From contig PMNG01000215.1 of assembly GCA_003162615.1 (NCBI GenBank), positions 1-6,936 of the forward strand: a stretch of DNA of 6,936 nt, in the 5' to 3' direction. The notes under the pieces are model-generated. The model was not told where the DNA came from, did not search any database, and worked only from the letters and a program-made list of their open reading frames with translations. Shown piece by piece: positions 6,527-6,936 of this stretch. This stretch comes from Methanothrix sp. (GTDB lineage: Archaea; Halobacteriota; Methanosarcinia; Methanotrichales; Methanotrichaceae). Within the stretch, counting starts at the first letter, position 1. Each line of letters begins with the position of its first letter. The position numbers and the translations under genes are program-made.

Positions 6527-6790
6527 CATCTCTTTGGCCTCGCCAACGGCAGGGCCAAGTTCGAGGCCAAGAGGCGCGGAATGTCGATGGTGGCAGGGAG
6601 CGATTCGCATTTTGCCGACACCGTGGGGCTGGGAGTGACGGAGATAGAAGCTGAGGATGTGGATGGAGTGCTAGAGGCAATACGGGCCGGGCGGACCAAG
6701 ATTTGAGGATTGAGGACGCCGCCGAAGTTCTTAATTGGAAATACCGTTACTTACATTTACAGAGCGATAGTTAAGAAGCTAGAAGGGTTT
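6527..6790 (+). pseudogene. Decayed 3' copy of the PHP phosphoesterase gene
   Basis: From HLFGLANG onward this matches codons 131-213 of the PHP gene at a constant offset of 570 bases. About 36 of 249 bases differ by my hand count. It keeps the metal-binding GSDSHFAD and the tail motif GNTVTYIYRAIVK. The first 130 or so codons, with most metal ligands, are absent, so it cannot make a working PHP barrel. A TGA at 6704-6706 replaces the codon for L190; reading on, the frame stays conserved to 6775. A one-base deletion (6776-6785) then shifts the end past the old stop. Of the changed codons I count 24 synonymous, 6 missense and 1 nonsense, so the copy was under selection before it decayed. The left edge lies near 6520-6527. 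Confidence 0.9.
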
Positions 6791-6936
6791 GAGGCAAGGA
6801 GTGTACGATTGGCTCCAGAAAGCTAGGGCCACTATAGATTAAGCGCCAACTTGATAATCGATTCTTGAATATTGCAATGTGTGAAGCAAGAATATATTGA
6901 TACATATGGTAATTTCAGGTAGTCTCCCTATTTTGT
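6791..6936. other. AT-rich end of window, no supportable gene
   Basis: Homology with the sequence after the PHP stop fades within about 15 bases. The rest holds a 7-base inverted repeat, ATTCTTG (6861-6867) and CAAGAAT (6887-6893), with a 19-base loop, and a TATA-like AATATATT (6891-6898). An ATG at 6906 opens a frame that runs off the window after ten codons. Its spacing from the box is too short for a usual start and there is no Shine-Dalgarno site, so no gene is called. Confidence 0.4.

Noticed and set aside
6469..6699. Minus-strand frames across the PHP remnant (also 5898-6165 across the intact gene)
   Set aside because: Both copies show the same antisense frame only because the sense codons are conserved; the products have no domain character.
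6704..6706. TGA in the PHP copy as a recoded (selenocysteine) codon
   Set aside because: The aligned residue is leucine, not cysteine, the first 130 or so codons are missing, and the frame is lost again soon after. A nonsense mutation in a pseudogene explains it better.
6861..6893. Seven-base inverted repeat as a terminator or operator
   Set aside because: The stem is short with a 19-base loop in AT-rich sequence, and no T run follows on the plus strand. Chance is likely.
1..6936. CRISPR array, tRNA, rRNA or transposase
   Set aside because: I saw no regularly spaced repeats, no tRNA-like cloverleaf segments, no rRNA sequence and no transposase motif on either strand.

Overview
The window most likely comes from an archaeon, probably a methanogen of the Methanothrix (Methanosaeta) type. 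Three things point there. It encodes a two-subunit ATP-citrate lyase very close to the eukaryotic enzyme, and I recall that Methanothrix soehngenii carries such an enzyme. Next to it is an archaeal HacA/LeuC-type aconitase large subunit. Gene starts follow archaeal rules (GGAGG/GGTGA Shine-Dalgarno sites, TATA-like boxes), with frequent AGG/AGA arginine and ATA isoleucine codons. The genus is an inference; nothing in the window proves it.

Layout. On the minus strand, 9-1007 encodes a zinc-ribbon protein with a class I SAM-methyltransferase domain resembling Trm5/Tyw2. It is divergent from a plus-strand cluster across a short shared promoter region (1008-1116). The cluster is tightly packed: aclB (1117-2394), aclA (2397-4295), an aconitase-family large subunit (4309-5553) and a PHP-domain phosphoesterase (5567-6223), with gaps of only 2, 13 and 13 bases. 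It reads as one operon.

From 6224 on the DNA is of a different kind. A possible 56-codon acidic small ORF lies on the minus strand (6317-6487). It is followed by a decayed second copy of the 3' part of the PHP gene (from about 6527), with an in-frame TGA and a later one-base deletion. The last 110-150 bases are AT-rich with no supportable gene.

Function. AclB and AclA together cleave citrate with ATP and CoA to acetyl-CoA and oxaloacetate, or possibly run in reverse. The aconitase-family subunit would interconvert citrate and isocitrate, or act on a homologous substrate such as homocitrate or isopropylmalate, with a small subunit that is not encoded here. The operon therefore looks like a citrate-handling module. 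The role of the PHP protein in it is unknown. The most unusual items are the operon itself, the divergent Trm5-like protein with altered catalytic motifs, and the PHP pseudogene, whose substitution pattern shows that it was a working paralogue until fairly recently.
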